Shown: positions 52,724-63,711, counted from the stretch's first letter. The stretch: DNA of 64,000 nucleotides from Ruminococcus albus AD2013 (GCF_000526775.1 NZ_JAGS01000001.1:3731136-3795135); one strand, 5' to 3'. The notes: generated by a model from the sequence alone, not told the origin. Translations and numbers: made by a program.

Positions 52724-54359
52724 ATGACATACGAAGAACTGAAAAAAGCATATGAAGAAGCCGCAAAAAAGTGTTCCGAACTTGAATCGAAAAAAGCTGA
52801 ACTGGAAAAAGAAAACAGTGAATTAAAAAAATCAAATGAAGACAAAGACCTCCGAATAGAACATCTTACCGAGCTTGTTCTTAAACGCAATAAAATGCTG
52901 TTTGGTCAGAAAAGCGAAAAGGGTAAATATCTATGTGATGGTCAGCTTTCATTTGAAGGATTTTTCAATGAAGCCGAAGAACAGTCAAATTTAGCTTTGT
53001 CGGAACCTAACGAAGAAAAGATAACGAGAAAGTCTGCAAAGACCGGAAAGCACCGCGGCAGAAATGAGATAAGAACAGACCTTGAAACCAAAAAGGTCGT
53101 TTTTGATCTGCCCGAGAATCAGCTTATCTGCGGTGTGTGCGGTGATGCTCTTACAGAATATACCGAAGAATATCTGACAACAAGGCTTGCGGTCATTCCC
53201 GAAAAGATCTACAAGATAGAATACTACCGCAAGGTCTATAAGTGCAGAAACTGCGATAAGAATGGGATCAGGTCCAACATAATCAAAGCGGAGAACAAGA
53301 CTCCTGCCGCTGTCATCGAAAAGGGGCTGCCCGATCCGTCGCTGGTCGCGGATATAATGCAGAGAAAGTATCAGCTCGGAGAACCTCTGTATCGACAGGA
53401 GCAATACTGGAAGCTGAGGGGCATTTATCTGAACCGCACTTCACTTGCAAACTGGGTCATAAAGGGTGCAAAATGGTTTGAACCGGTCATCGGAATGCTG
53501 CGTATGTATTCATTCCTCGAACCGGTTTTGAATGCCGATGAGACTCCAACAAGGGTATTGAAGATAGACGGCAAGCCATCTAAGAAAAAATGCCAGATGT
53601 GGGTTATCTGCACAGGGGCAAGTGCATCAAAGAAGATCGCTTTGTACTATTACCGTGACAGCCGCAGCAAGATAACTGCCGAGAAGCTGCTTGAAGGATA
53701 CACGGGTGTTGTGCAAACGGACGGAATGAAGTCCTATGGCAGCGGAGATTATGAGAGTGCCGGCTGCTGGGCTCATTGCCGGAGATACTTCTTCGACTGC
53801 ATAACAGATGGAGATACCACCTGTCCATCAGCGCAGATAGTTGCACTGATCAGCAAGGCAGCAGACTATGAACAAGCGGCTAAGGAGGCAGAATACACAA
53901 GGGAGCAGATACTTGAAATGCGGCAGGAAAAAGTAAAGCCTCTGCTCGACAAGGCATATGAGATAATAAATACTCTGCGCCCTAGTCAAGGTTCAAACCT
54001 GGCTAAGGCAGTTACCTATGCCCAAAATCAGAAAAAAGAAGCTGTACCTGTTCCTTGACAATCCCGATGTAGAAATGACAAATAATCTAGCCGAAAGAAC
54101 GGTGAAGCCTTATGTCATCAACCGAAAGAATTTCCTTTTTAGCGACACGGAAAAAGGAGCCGCTGCAAGCGCAGCAGTTATGAGCATCATCGAAACAGCA
54201 AAAAGAAATGAGCTTGATGTCTATGGGTATCTGCTCTATCTGCTGACCGTCCTGCCCAAGTGGGGTGCGGATCCAACTGAAACACAGCTTAAATCGGTAA
54301 TGCCTTGGAGCATGGCACTTCCACCATACTGTAAGCAAACTTACAGTGAGGTAAAGTAA
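52724..54359 (+). pseudogene. tnpC: IS66 transposase TnpC with a one-base frameshift
   Basis: A coiled-coil N-terminus (ESKKAELEKENSELKKS), KRNKMLFGQKSEKG, a zinc-binding segment CGVCGDAL ... CRNCDK, then the DDE domain: Asp in LNADETPT, Asp in VQTDGMKSY, Glu in NNLAERTVKPY. An extra A in the run 54032-54037 shifts the frame just before the Glu-containing C-terminus (54038-54359). If it is a sequencing error the gene is intact (~545 residues). Confidence 0.88.
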
Positions 54360-54523
54360 TTGGCTGTAAAGTAGAGTTACAGCCGTTGGTAGAGAAGTAT
54401 AGTAACCGGTAGTAAAGTACAAGTAGATGGCTCTAATAATCAAAGCCGAGGTTTCATTGGAAGCCTCGGCTTTTCTCTTTAGGGGCTGGGTTTGGTTGGC
54501 GCTTACTATCAGGATGGCTTTAT

Positions 54524-54873
54524 TATTTGTGAAAAGTAAGCATCAAACCGGCTCTTTCCAATGTTATTGGAATTACTCTTTTTGAACTGAAAACGGCATA
54601 AATACCAGCAGAACATAACACCCCCGAGCCCTCGGTCAAGTATTTCTCCGCATCAAGACCATTAGCTTGCGCAGTTGAAATTATCGAATACAGCGCCGCA
54701 CTCGCTTTTTGCTCCGTTGGCTGTGTTGCTGAATAGCCAGTTGCGTCTGTTATGTTTTTTAGAACATAACGTCTGCCGACAGCAAACGGTCTTATCGCAT
54801 TCTCAGCCCTGTTGTTATCAATAGGAACATCACCGTTTTCAAGAAACGTGTAAAGATATTTCCGTTCATTCAA
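54524..54873 (-). pseudogene. Remnant of another IS66 transposase C-terminus
   Basis: Minus strand: ERKYLYTFLENGDVPIDNNRAENAIRPFAVGRR is the DDE-Glu region of IS66 TnpC, and SAALYSIISTAQANGLDAEKYLTE is its usual end. The middle is scrambled by frameshifts. The IS66 at 47550-54506 apparently landed next to or in this older copy. Confidence 0.75.
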
Positions 54874-55138
54874 CGCATGTCATATTTGGTTCGGACATAA
54901 AGCACCCCTCCGTTCGTGATGATACTTTAATGATACCACGAAAATGCTGATAGTTCATAAGACTACAAACACAAACCATAGAATAAACAGTCATATTCTA
55001 TTTAACTCATTTGTAAATTTATGCAGAATCATGATAATATCACATACAATTTTCTTATATAATAGTTTTAGAGCAAAGCCAATGATTGTATATCAATGAT
55101 AAGCTTTTAGCTTGAAAACAAAAAGAAAAGGTGATAAC

Positions 55139-55321
55139 ATGAAAATCGTATTACATTATCCCACTTCGGCTGAGGGTATCAGGCAGCTTCAAACGACTGT
55201 TGCTGAGTGCCACGCTAAGATTATCACGGCTCACATTGATGCACTGCCTGTTTCAAAAGAAAAGAAGAAACAACTGCTTGATATGGTGATAGAAAATATC
55301 GCATCGCAGAAAAACGATTGA
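55139..55321 (+). CDS. Small conserved protein upstream of the serine recombinase
   Basis: A 60-residue protein (MKIVLHYPTSAEGIRQLQTTVAECHA ... IASQKND), starting at ATG 55139 behind AAAAGGTG. Small proteins of this sort are often found just before large serine recombinases in Firmicute mobile elements; function unknown. It has its own terminator. Confidence 0.65.
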   Translation: MKIVLHYPTSAEGIRQLQTTVAECHAKIITAHIDALPVSKEKKKQLLDMVIENIASQKND

Positions 55322-55325
55322 CCGC

Positions 55326-55357
55326 AAAGACCTCTCCTGACATTCAGAGAGGTCTTT
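55326..55357 (+). terminator. Terminator of the small gene
   Basis: AAAGACCTCTC / GAGAGGTCTTT, 11-bp arms with a 10-base loop, right after the stop at 55321. Confidence 0.75.
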
Positions 55358-55368
55358 AAATCTGGCAC

Positions 55369-55397
55369 TTGACAATTGCTAATAATAATGATATAAT
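55369..55397 (+). promoter_or_regulatory. Promoter of the serine recombinase
   Basis: TTGACA (55369-55374), 17 bases, TATAAT (55392-55397); followed by GAAAGGAAG and ATG 55447. Confidence 0.8.
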
Positions 55398-55446
55398 ATC
55401 CATAATGATATATAACAATTGCAAATATAACGAAAGGAAGAATAAT

Positions 55447-57076
55447 ATGCCTGATAACAGAAAATACGCAATTTACAGCCGCAAATCCAAATTCACCGGT
55501 AAAGGTGAGAGCATTGAAAACCAGATTGAGATATGCAGACGGGCGTTGAAAAGCAAATATGATGTAGTTGATGAGGACATTGTGGAGTTCGAGGATGAGG
55601 GCTTTTCGGGTGGCAACACCAAGCGCCCGAAATTTCAGGAGATGATGGAGCGCTGCCGCAATGGTGAGTTTCAGTTGGTTATTTGCTACCGTCTTGACAG
55701 GATAAGCCGCAACACATCGGACTTTGTGAACACCTATGAGGAGCTGAAAGAACACAGCGTTAGTTTTCGTTCGGTCAGCGACAACATTGATGATACCTCG
55801 CCTATGGGCAGGGCTATGATGATGATAAGCTCGGTTTTTGCACAGCTGGAGCGTGACATTATTGCAGAGAGAATAACCGACAATATGCATGAGCTTGCAA
55901 AGTCGGGACGGTGGTTGGGCGGCAATCCGCCAACGGGTTACAGGAGTGCCGAGACCGTAGGCAGTAAGACGGTTGATGGCAAGATACATAAGGCGAGAAT
56001 GCTGGAGAAAAATCCCGAAGAGGCAGAGCTTGTCAGGCTGGTGTTCACTAAGTTTGTTGAACTGCGTTCTATTACTAAGGTGGAGACCTATCTGCTCAAT
56101 AATGATTTCAAGTCGAAAAAGGGCAACACGCTTTCGAGGTTTGCCATTAAGACCATTCTGCAAAACCCTGTATATGCCATTGCTGACGAGGATACATGGG
56201 TATATTTGAACGAAAAAAGATATGCAGTTGTACGGTTCACACGATGACTTTGACGGCATTCACGGTATTATGGCGTACAACAAGACCATACAGAAAAAGG
56301 GAAGGTCAATGAAGCAGAAAGCTCCAAGCGAGTGGATAGTGGGCTGTTGGCAAGCACGAGGGAATTATCGAGGGCAAGCGCTGGGTAGAGGTACAGCATC
56401 TGCTTGAAAAGAACAGGGACAAGGCATACCGAAGGCCCAAGAGCAATACCGCACTTCTGTCGGGACTGCTGTTTTTGTGCGTGCTGTGGAAGCTTTATGC
56501 GCCCAAAGCTTTCATCAAGGGTCAACAAGCAGGGCGAGAAGGTATATGATTACCTTTGCGAGCTCAAAGAAAGAAGTCACGGTCTCAAGTGTGATAATAA
56601 GCGAATTAACGGCAACGAGCTTGACCGTCAGATATGCGATGAGATAAAGCACCTGGGCGAGGACGATTCGGAGCTGATGAAGCTGCTAAGAAATTCACAG
56701 AAGAGTTTGAATGAGACATTCGCTGATTCGCAGGCAGAAATCGACAGGCTGACTGAAAAAGAAAAAGCAGTATGAATCCGAGCGCACAAATCTTGTTAAG
56801 GCTTTGGACTTTGGCAGGCGATACTATGGCTGCTGATGACATCATCTCGCAAATAAAACGATCTGCACACTAAGACTTCCGAGCTTGAAAGGCAGATATC
56901 CGAGCACCGCAGGCTTATGGAAAAACAGCGACATCACCGACGAGCAGTATCAAAGCCTTGCGGATATGCTGTCGTCATTCGCTAAAAACTATTGACACAT
57001 TAGATGTTATGAAAAAGCGTGATGTTATACGCTGCTTCGTGCGTCGTGTTGAGTGGGACGGCGAGAATATCCACCT
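55447..57076 (+). pseudogene. Large serine recombinase (SpoIVCA/TnpX type) with frameshifts
   Basis: The catalytic domain (residues 1-150) is intact: Ser11 in YAIYSRKSKF, FEDEGFSGGNTKRPKFQEM, YRLDRISRNTSDF, AQLERDIIAERI. The recombinase domain follows (GGNPPTGYRS). At about 56215 the frame shifts, and several further shifts separate pieces DFDGIHGIMAYN, LSGLLFCACCGSFMRPK, a coiled-coil, and FVRRVEWDGENIHLYL (ending near 57076). Pieces are in the right order, so either recent decay or base-calling errors. It runs straight into a sigma factor C-terminus. Confidence 0.82.
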
Positions 57077-57137
57077 GTATCTTATGGGCGCAGAAAAGCG
57101 GGGGGTGCTGATGTGCCGCATTCAGAGCCGGAGTGCG

Positions 57138-57502
57138 AGTGTAGCAAACGAGATACTCATGCATTTCCGCTCCCTGAAAAAGACGGCTAACGATGTTTCT
57201 ATGGAAGAGCCGACAGGTTCAGACAAAGACGGTAACAGTCTTTCACTTATGGATATACTGACCGACAGCGAGGACGTTGCGGAGCGTATAGAACTTCTTG
57301 TCCGTGCGGAACAGATGTATATCGATCTTGATAAGTGCCTTGATGATCGTGAGAAGGAGATAATTGTTATGAGGTACGGGCTTTTCGGCAAACCTGCCCT
57401 CACTCAGCGTGAGGCGGCTAAAAAGCTGGGGATATCCAGGTCGTATGTATCGCGGATAGAAAAAAAGGGCTTTTGGAGAAGCTGAGGCATGAACTGGAAT
57501 AA
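57138..57502 (+). pseudogene. C-terminal part of a sporulation sigma factor (sigma-K-like)
   Basis: It reads ANEILMHFRSLKKTANDVSMEEPTGSDKDGN.LSLMDIL, then LDDREKEIIVMRYGLFG and TQREAAKKLGISRSYVSRIEKK, matching sigma regions 2.4-4.2, closest in pattern to sigma-K. Region 2.1-2.3 is absent: upstream is the serine recombinase. Extra bases near 57465-57475 disturb the last codons; corrected, the end would be ..LEKLRHELE with TAA 57500-57502. No N-terminal half is in this window. The arrangement copies the sigK/skin element. Confidence 0.75.
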
Positions 57503-57924
57503 AGTATGACATCCTGAAAAACAGTTCAGCTTATAGTTACGTCTTTTTTGCTGTCGTTATAATTGTTGCAGTATTGTCGATTTAATCAAAGTTCCACTCA
57601 TATGAACTCATACGTGTCATGTTGTAAATTTGAAAATAGAAATCTGGTTATCCCGCTGACACACCAAATTAATTGGTGTAATATCGGAACTTGAAATACT
57701 AGGCGGTTATCCTTCCCACCGCCTACGACGGAGGGAAGGATAACATCAACACGATGATTCATTGTTTTTATAGCACTTTGCGGTAAGCGTATAACCCTCC
57801 GCACCTACCTCACCAAAGTCTAATGAAGTATAATAAACTCCAAACAACACCATGAAGTAAATTGAATAATCCAAAATTGATCCATGGAGTTCATTGGAGA
57901 CGATTAGACAAGGAGGTAACAGGT
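57503..57924. other. Stretch without a recognised gene; possible IS66 left end
   Basis: An inverted repeat GGCGG..TCCTTCCC / GGGAAGGA lies near 57700-57740. GTAAGCGTATAACCCTCC at 57783 resembles an IS66 terminal repeat and would be the left end of the second IS66. No coding frame is supported. Confidence 0.35.
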
Positions 57925-58236
57925 ATGGACAAAACAACATCCATCACAACAATCAAAAAAGAAATGCAGCTTCAGGAATGGTCTGCGCAGATCAAAAGCA
58001 CAGCAGGCAAGCGGTCTGACGATCCGGGAATGGTGCAAAGAAAAATGGGATCAAGCCAAACACGTATTACAAACCGCCTAAGAAAAGTGCGTGAAAAGTA
58101 TATCGAAAATTTTCCGACCATCGTTCCTGTATCAGTTCCTTGCTCAAACGAAAATATCCACATTGAGAAAAACGGACTTCAAATATCTCTTCCGGCAGAT
58201 ATATCTGCGGGACACTCTGACCGCTTTGGTGCATGA
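57925..58236 (+). pseudogene. IS66 TnpA, frameshifted
   Basis: It starts MDKTTSITTIKKEMQLQEWSAQIK, then the expected ASGLTIREWCKE...GIKPNTYY is found in another frame, returning with VREKYIEN.PTIVPVSVP and IHIEKNGLQISLP. Two compensating indels in the middle suggest sequencing error or decay. Confidence 0.7.
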
Positions 58237-58239
58237 GCT

Positions 58240-58427
58240 ATGCTGAATGATCTGGCAGCGGACGCACAGGTCTATCTTGTTACGGGATACACCGACCTTC
58301 GACGCGGGATAGACGGACTTGCGACTATCGTTCAGGCTCAGCTTCGACTTGACCCGTTCTCGAAAGCATTGTTTTTTGTTCTGCGGCAGGACGTTGTGAC
58401 CGCATCAAAGGTCTGCTGTGGGAGGGC
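58240..58427 (+). pseudogene. Second IS66 tnpB, 5' part, split by RIT 2
   Basis: VYLVTGYTDLRRGIDGLATIVQAQ ... DPFSKALF, then a frameshift near 58375, then LLWEG at the junction. Interrupted at exactly the same codons as the tnpB at 48012. Confidence 0.8.
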
Positions 58428-58524
58428 TTATCCGCAGGTTTTTGTTATCCGAACATTTTTATGGAACAAGGCTTGATGCTGATGATCAAGCCTTGTTCCT
58501 TCAAAAAAATATGCGGATAAAAAT

Positions 58525-59575
58525 TTACCTCAAGCCGCAAAGGCCGTGCAAATTCATCCTCGTCATCGGGCCATTCTGGTACCTCATTGCCAGAAGATAT
58601 TACAGGGTTCCCTATTTCCATGGCCTTGCGTTTTTGTTCCAAAGATGGAAATGCGTAATGGTCCTTCGTGGTCTGGATGCTCGAATGCCCCATTGCCACA
58701 GCAATCGTCTCTATTTGCCACTCCATCACGATAAAGGTATGTTCCCCGTGTTCTTCGAAGCATATGTGGATAAACTGGATTGGGCAGGTCTGGATGATCC
58801 TTTCGGACAATGTCCGCATATTTTTTCACTATGCGCTCCACATTCCTTTCCGACATAGAATGTATCTCACCATGGGACACTGTGTAGATAAATGGGACGG
58901 AAAGACCCAGCTGACTCCCCATCATGGTATTCTGCCATGTACGCTTCAATGAGAGACACTACATTTTCAGAAATAGGGACTGTTCGTTCCTTGTTGCCCT
59001 TACCCTTAATTAGAATATAGGGTGCAGCAACCTTCAGATTAACAATCTTTCAACCGGATATTTATGAGTTCGTCCGCGCGTATCATCGTGTCAAACAGAA
59101 CGGAAAAGCATCATCGTGTCCCTGCATCCCGTCCTTGTATTGGGCGGGAGCATCTAAAAAAGCTTTGAGCGTTGAACGTTCCTCGATTATGGGTCGCATC
59201 TTCTTTTCCACGCGCCAAAAATGGGAACATCGGTAATGCTCAAATATTACCTGCTGGAGAGAAACATCGCGTGATGAAGCGTACCGGACATATGACTTTA
59301 TTGCCGCAAGCCTGTTGTTGACTGTGCTTCTGGTGTGTTTCTTGTAGTCGAGCAACCAGTTCCGGTAGTCAAGGAGAAAGTCAAAAGTGCAATCCTCAAA
59401 AAGGGAATCGTTTCATGGATATCCCTTTTTCGTCCGAGACATACCTCCTGAAAATGCTAAGTCCGTCCCTATATGTTTTTACCGTTTTCAGGCTTGGACT
59501 GTCCTGGGGTATATAGGTTTCAAGGAAGTCCAAACGTCATGGAAAAGAAGAGCTTCTTTTAACCGTATTATTCAT
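58525..59575 (-). pseudogene. RIT 2 tyrosine recombinase 3, frameshifted
   Basis: Copy of 51228-52268 on the minus strand. ATG at 59575 has GGAGGTG before it. Several one-base indels break the frame (for example an extra A at 58714-58716), but all catalytic segments (TRADELIN-like region, MLRRTRGTYLYRDG, HSSIQTTKDHY) can be found in successive frames. Confidence 0.75.
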
Positions 59576-59599
59576 CTGACCCTCACCTCCGAAAAAATC

Positions 59600-60565
59600 T
59601 CATAACGCGAGGCTGTCTTTTTCCCGTATAATACGGAACGTCTCTTTGACCTGGTGGTAATAATAGAAGGTCTCATTGGACGATTTGTGTTCCCAACGCT
59701 CTGCCTGAGGTAAGGCAGCATGACATTCAGGTCGATTCCCTCGGATATCCATGCATTCATGCGCATAACAACATAAGTGTGACGCAGTGAGTGGATTGTC
59801 GGGGGCTTTGCGCAACTCGGCGCATATACGGTTTCCTTTCCAAAATTGCCTAAAGCGTATGGAAAGTGCCACCACCGGAAAAATGCCTGGCGGGATCAAA
59901 GGACGGGAAAACCCACTCAGTGTCCATTAGGCGTAGATTGTCACTGGTGTATTTTCTCATGACTTTCGTAAGATCCCAGACATGAAAAACCACCCTGTCC
60001 TTATGACCCTTTGCATTATAAATGGTAATGGAAACCGTTTCTTTCCAGGTTGATGTCATCAAGCCGGAGCACACCGCCTCCGCTTCTGCGCAGACCCGTT
60101 GCAAGAAATCAGTCGAAAAAAATCACCCTGTAACCATTACCGCCCATCCTTGTCACTTTCCGTGGATTGCTTTTTGGGAACATTACCCCGTTCAATCACA
60201 CGGAAGAGATCAGCAACCTCTTCTGGTGACAGAACGTGGACAAACAGGGCGGCTGTAAACGTATAACAATCTATAGGAACATATTGAAATCTTGCCGAGG
60301 CCATTCATGTACAGAGTCAGCTGCCGTATCCACAGATATCCGCCCAGCCTGGGATGACTTTCCCTCTGTCGGAAGCAGTCGCGTCCATCCTTCAAGAGAT
60401 TCCATTGTCACGTCATCCGAATCCCCATTGGTTCTCCAGCCAATACTTGTCAAAGCGTGCGAGTATATATGCCTCGTTGTCATACTTGAAGCCAAGTGAC
60501 CTTTTTTGATCCAGTAAACCCTTGTATGTATGGGCCAGGACGCTCTTGAAAGCGATATTCATCAT
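59600..60565 (-). pseudogene. RIT 2 tyrosine recombinase 2, frameshifted
   Basis: Copy of 50261-51202. It is intact where copy 1 is broken: four T rather than five before CCCGTCC, and a proper end ...REKDSLAL with TGA (59600-59602), but broken elsewhere by other indels. Together the two copies define the natural gene of about 320 codons. Confidence 0.75.
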
Positions 60566-62523
60566 AACGCATCGCTCCCTTCCATTTCAAGGCGAAGATC
60601 CGCAAGGAGAGCGGACATGCCGCCATGCGTCATCGTCAAGGGAAAGGTAATGCTTCAGGCTTTCCGTGTCCCTGCTGGCCCGATTACATCTGCTATGCTT
60701 TCGGGGACGAAACTCCGTTTTCTAAGCCCTGTTTGTCGAAAATGTTTTTCGGGTGACGTGAAAACCTGATCCCTTACATCGCGGTCAGGCAAAGCTCGCT
60801 TTAACGCACTGTAGCATATGTTTCGGCTCATGCCGCTAAACGGAGCCTTGAAATCAACGAATACATTTCTGCATACCGCATTCTTGGACGTGCCATCTTC
60901 AGGTATCTGCAAGATGGCATTGCCTTACCGCCACTGGCATCGGCTACCCATACATCAGCATCTGTCTTGTTCTGGCCTGTACAGAATGAACGGTTTTCCC
61001 CAATCAATGTTCTCCCAGCTTCAGGTTTTGCAATATCGCTGCTTGCGCATTCCCATTTCAAGTCCGAGCATTATGGACTGCACTGTCGCGGATCTCAAGA
61101 TCCGTATATGCATTGCCAAACAAAAGTTTTGATCTCCTCGATCTCACTGGAAGTGAGCTACTACCACAACGGTCTCCCACTGGTGCCGCCGAGCAGCCCA
61201 AGAGCCATATACAGCGATGGGTTTGCGTTGAGGACCTTTTACGATACAGGTACTTAAGGAACCGCTTCACCCGGTTGTTGCATGCATTTTTTGCCCTCTG
61301 GGGTTCCATGGTGGTCTTGCAAGGTTTGAAATCAGCAAGATGACTTCGTTAACAACTCGCCATACGATGACAGGCCCTCACCGATTATAAACCGGCAAAA
61401 TCTGAGTATGGGAGTAAATATCGTTTTTAACGGTGTTCTCATCCAGTTTCATCTTGCGGCGGCTCCTCGGCAAAGTCCAAGCAGTGGTGTCAAGCCACCA
61501 TTCTGGAATGTTATTTATGCCGTTGATTCCCCTCGGCAACTTCTTCTCGAAATGGACTGACCCGGATGTAACATAATCGGAAAACATGAACAGTATGTGC
61601 CGCGCTGTATTCCACGAACAGCCTTTGAACAGACGTTTTTTTACGCAGTCCGAATGAAGCCAAATGTCTGCCATGTCTGGGTCATACCACAGATTGTGGT
61701 AATCAAGGAACAGGTATAGCTGAAGAATTGCCCTTTTAGATGCTTCTGTATATTTCTGGACATAGCCTGCCTCTTGATGGAGTCTGATAAGTTCCAGGCC
61801 CTCAGACAAAAACCTTTCAGGCGACAACCGGACTTGTCCCTCAGAGCTATTCTTTATAAGCCTGGATTGTTCATCAGGTGGAAAATCGTCCAGGTTGACG
61901 GAACATTCCGTCTCCAATGCATATATTCTCAGATATAGACCGTAAGGAACCTTTCCCGATTCGGCCAGGAATTGCAGGAACTGGTGCAAAGTTGACTCTT
62001 CAATAACTCGGGAAATCCTTTTCAAGTGCGCAAGCTCCTCATGGTATGAATCTATGTCACCGTAGGTTATCTCAGATGGATCCATCCTTCCCTTGGATTG
62101 CATACACTTCAAGAACAATGAGCACCTTCGTTTGACATTTGCTATTTGCGATTCTGTAAAAACATTTTCGCGAGAACGCAGGAATCTTGTGATGTGGTTT
62201 TCAAAGTTGCTGTTAAGCGATAGCTTGGAGTAACTCTTCCTGGGTGATGCCTGGGCATTGATGATGCATCCGTGGATATATGCATCATCAAGTTTTGAAA
62301 TGCAAGCCGCATTTTCTATACGGCTTTTAGGGAGCCATGCAGGCACCGGTAATGTGGATAACAGAGCTTTTCCGTATTCTGGTGAATAGGTTATATCCTT
62401 AGCCGCAAGATCGTCAGCCAGCAGAGTGTAAAACCGTTCATGATTTTTAACTGTGGATTGCGCATACCCCCTTTCTTTCAGAAAGTTTAAAACAATAGTA
62501 ACATTTTTGCGATATTCGTTCAT
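60562..62523 (-). pseudogene. RIT 2 tyrosine recombinase 1, frameshifted
   Basis: Copy of 48327-50264. The first ~370 codons (62523 to about 61400) are open and match copy 1; further on, single-base indels split the catalytic domain into several frames (GMSRNICYSALKRALPDRDVR, ESIADVIG). Substitutions between the copies are rare. Confidence 0.78.
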
Positions 62524-62681
62524 TGTGTATCACCTCCTGAGATAATGATACACCCAAATATTGTTATCCGAACATTTTTTTTCCGAATTTATCTTAAACA
62601 GCAGGAACACGCCTTATCTCTAATAAATGTTCGGATAACAAAAACCTGCGGATAAGCCTTCTTATCCGAATATTCGGATAA

Positions 62682-62993
62682 GAGGGCGATGGTTTTCTGC
62701 TGCTGTACAAGCGCCTTGACAACGGAAGATTTCAGTGGCCACGCAGTGAAACAGAAGCTGTAATGCTCACATCTCAGCAAATTCGCTGGCTTTTAGAAGG
62801 TTTGAAGATCGAACAGCCGAAAGCTATCCGTGAAGGAAAACCGGCGCGCTGTATTAAGGCAATACTTACCGAATATTCAGAATATGTGCTTGAAAAGCCC
62901 CTCTTTTCGTGGTATTATGGATGTATCATCACGAACGGAGGGTTGCTTTATGTCCGAACAAAATATGACATCGGAAATAGTATCACTCCGTAA
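62682..62993 (+). pseudogene. Second IS66 tnpB, 3' part
   Basis: It resumes with GAGGGCGATGG: DGFLLLYKRLDNGRFQWPRSE ... QQIRWLLEGLKIEQPKAIREG. It then runs on to 62993 without the usual early stop, overlapping the start of tnpC. Confidence 0.75.
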
Positions 62994-63144
62994 TGAAAAT
63001 GCTGTCCTCAAAGAAGAACTAGCACTTGCCAACCAGCAGCTTGATTGGTTCAGAAAGCAGATATTCGGAAGAAAAACAGAGCAAACATCTGTTGTTATGG
63101 AAAAGGAATTCGGTGTTCAGCTTTCCATGTTTGGTTCTCGATGA
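62950..63144 (+). pseudogene. Second IS66 tnpC, N-terminal fragment
   Basis: MSEQNMTSEIVSLRNENAVLKEEL ... LDWFRKQIFGRKTEQT: the coiled-coil and KQIFGRKTE start of IS66 TnpC. Only ~64 of about 500 codons remain. Confidence 0.8.
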
Positions 63145-63163
63145 TTTTAAATAATCTTTCGAC

Positions 63164-63541
63164 TTATATTTCATTGTTTTCGATTTTTTCTAACAGAGCA
63201 AGGTCTACCTTTCCACAAGTGTATTCTATCTGTTCCATAGTCTTAAAATTCCATTGCTCATAGCTTTCGTCCGAATAAGAAAGCTCATGCATTCTTTCTA
63301 TATATTTATGCTGCCAGTAATACAGACTATAAAGTACAACGCCACTAGTGTGATTTGTTCGGTTTAGTATCTGCTCTTTAAAGTTGTACAGAAACGTACA
63401 ATTATTACTATACTGTTTTAATTTTTCATCATCATATTCAATTTCTTCAGGCACAAAACCGAATAAACATTTTAATTCATTAATATTGTCAATGATAAGA
63501 ATCATACTATCACTTTGTGCATGTATAAGAGTTACTTTCAT
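63164..63541 (-). CDS. Hypothetical protein
   Basis: A 125-residue protein (MKVTLIHAQSDSMILIIDNINELKCLFGFVP ... CGKVDLALLEKIENNEI), no signal or membrane segment, aromatic-rich centre. Family not recognised. A short segment QWNFKT recurs in the minus-strand sequence near 63778-63797, suggesting a partial duplicate of its gene. No clear ribosome site. Confidence 0.5.
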   Translation of the reverse strand: MKVTLIHAQSDSMILIIDNINELKCLFGFVPEEIEYDDEKLKQYSNNCTFLYNFKEQILNRTNHTSGVVLYSLYYWQHKYIERMHELSYSDESYEQWNFKTMEQIEYTCGKVDLALLEKIENNEI

Positions 63542-63711
63542 CTACAAATTATACCACATCAGCTAAAAAAAAAGCAACCGCCGAATCACACTCTCAATGA
63601 TGCAAAGAATAACCACACCTTTTTTGAAATGACATTAAAGAAAACGTCTAAAGCTCTTGAAAACTATTTTAGAATGTTGAATAGTATTAGACAGATTTTA
63701 TTTTTTATCTG

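Larger units (their letters stand above)
47550..54506 (+). mobile_element. IS66-family element carrying a nested RIT insertion
   Basis: The left end starts GTAACCGCCAACCACCCCC at 47550; the right end reads ...GGTTTGGTTGGCGCTTAC ending at 54506, the inverted counterpart. TATCAGGA flanks both sides (47542-47549 and 54507-54514), an exact 8-bp target duplication as expected for IS66. Contents: tnpA, tnpB split by a 4.2-kb recombinase element, tnpC. Without the nested element it would be about 2.75 kb. Confidence 0.93.
58428..62681 (-). mobile_element. Recombinase-in-trio (RIT) element 2, opposite orientation
   Basis: Nearly the same sequence as RIT 1 but with the three recombinases on the minus strand relative to tnpB. 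Ends TTATCCGCAGG... (58428) and ...CCTGCGGATAA (62655). Right side: GCCTTC (62656-62661), the same 20-bp palindrome (62662-62681), GAGGGC (62682-62687). Left core GAGGGC is 58422-58427. Differences from RIT 1 are mostly single-base insertions and deletions. Confidence 0.88.
57783..63144 (+). mobile_element. Second IS66-family element (right part deleted) with nested RIT element
   Basis: A different IS66 from the one at 47550: tnpA- and tnpB-like genes at 57925-58427, tnpB resuming at 62682, and only the first ~64 codons of tnpC (62950-63144). No right terminal repeat is seen, so the element is truncated. The left end is tentative. Confidence 0.6.

Noticed and set aside
58418..61343. Plus-strand frames over RIT 2
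   Set aside because: Antisense to the broken recombinase genes; fragments only match the reverse complement of RIT 1 coding sequence.
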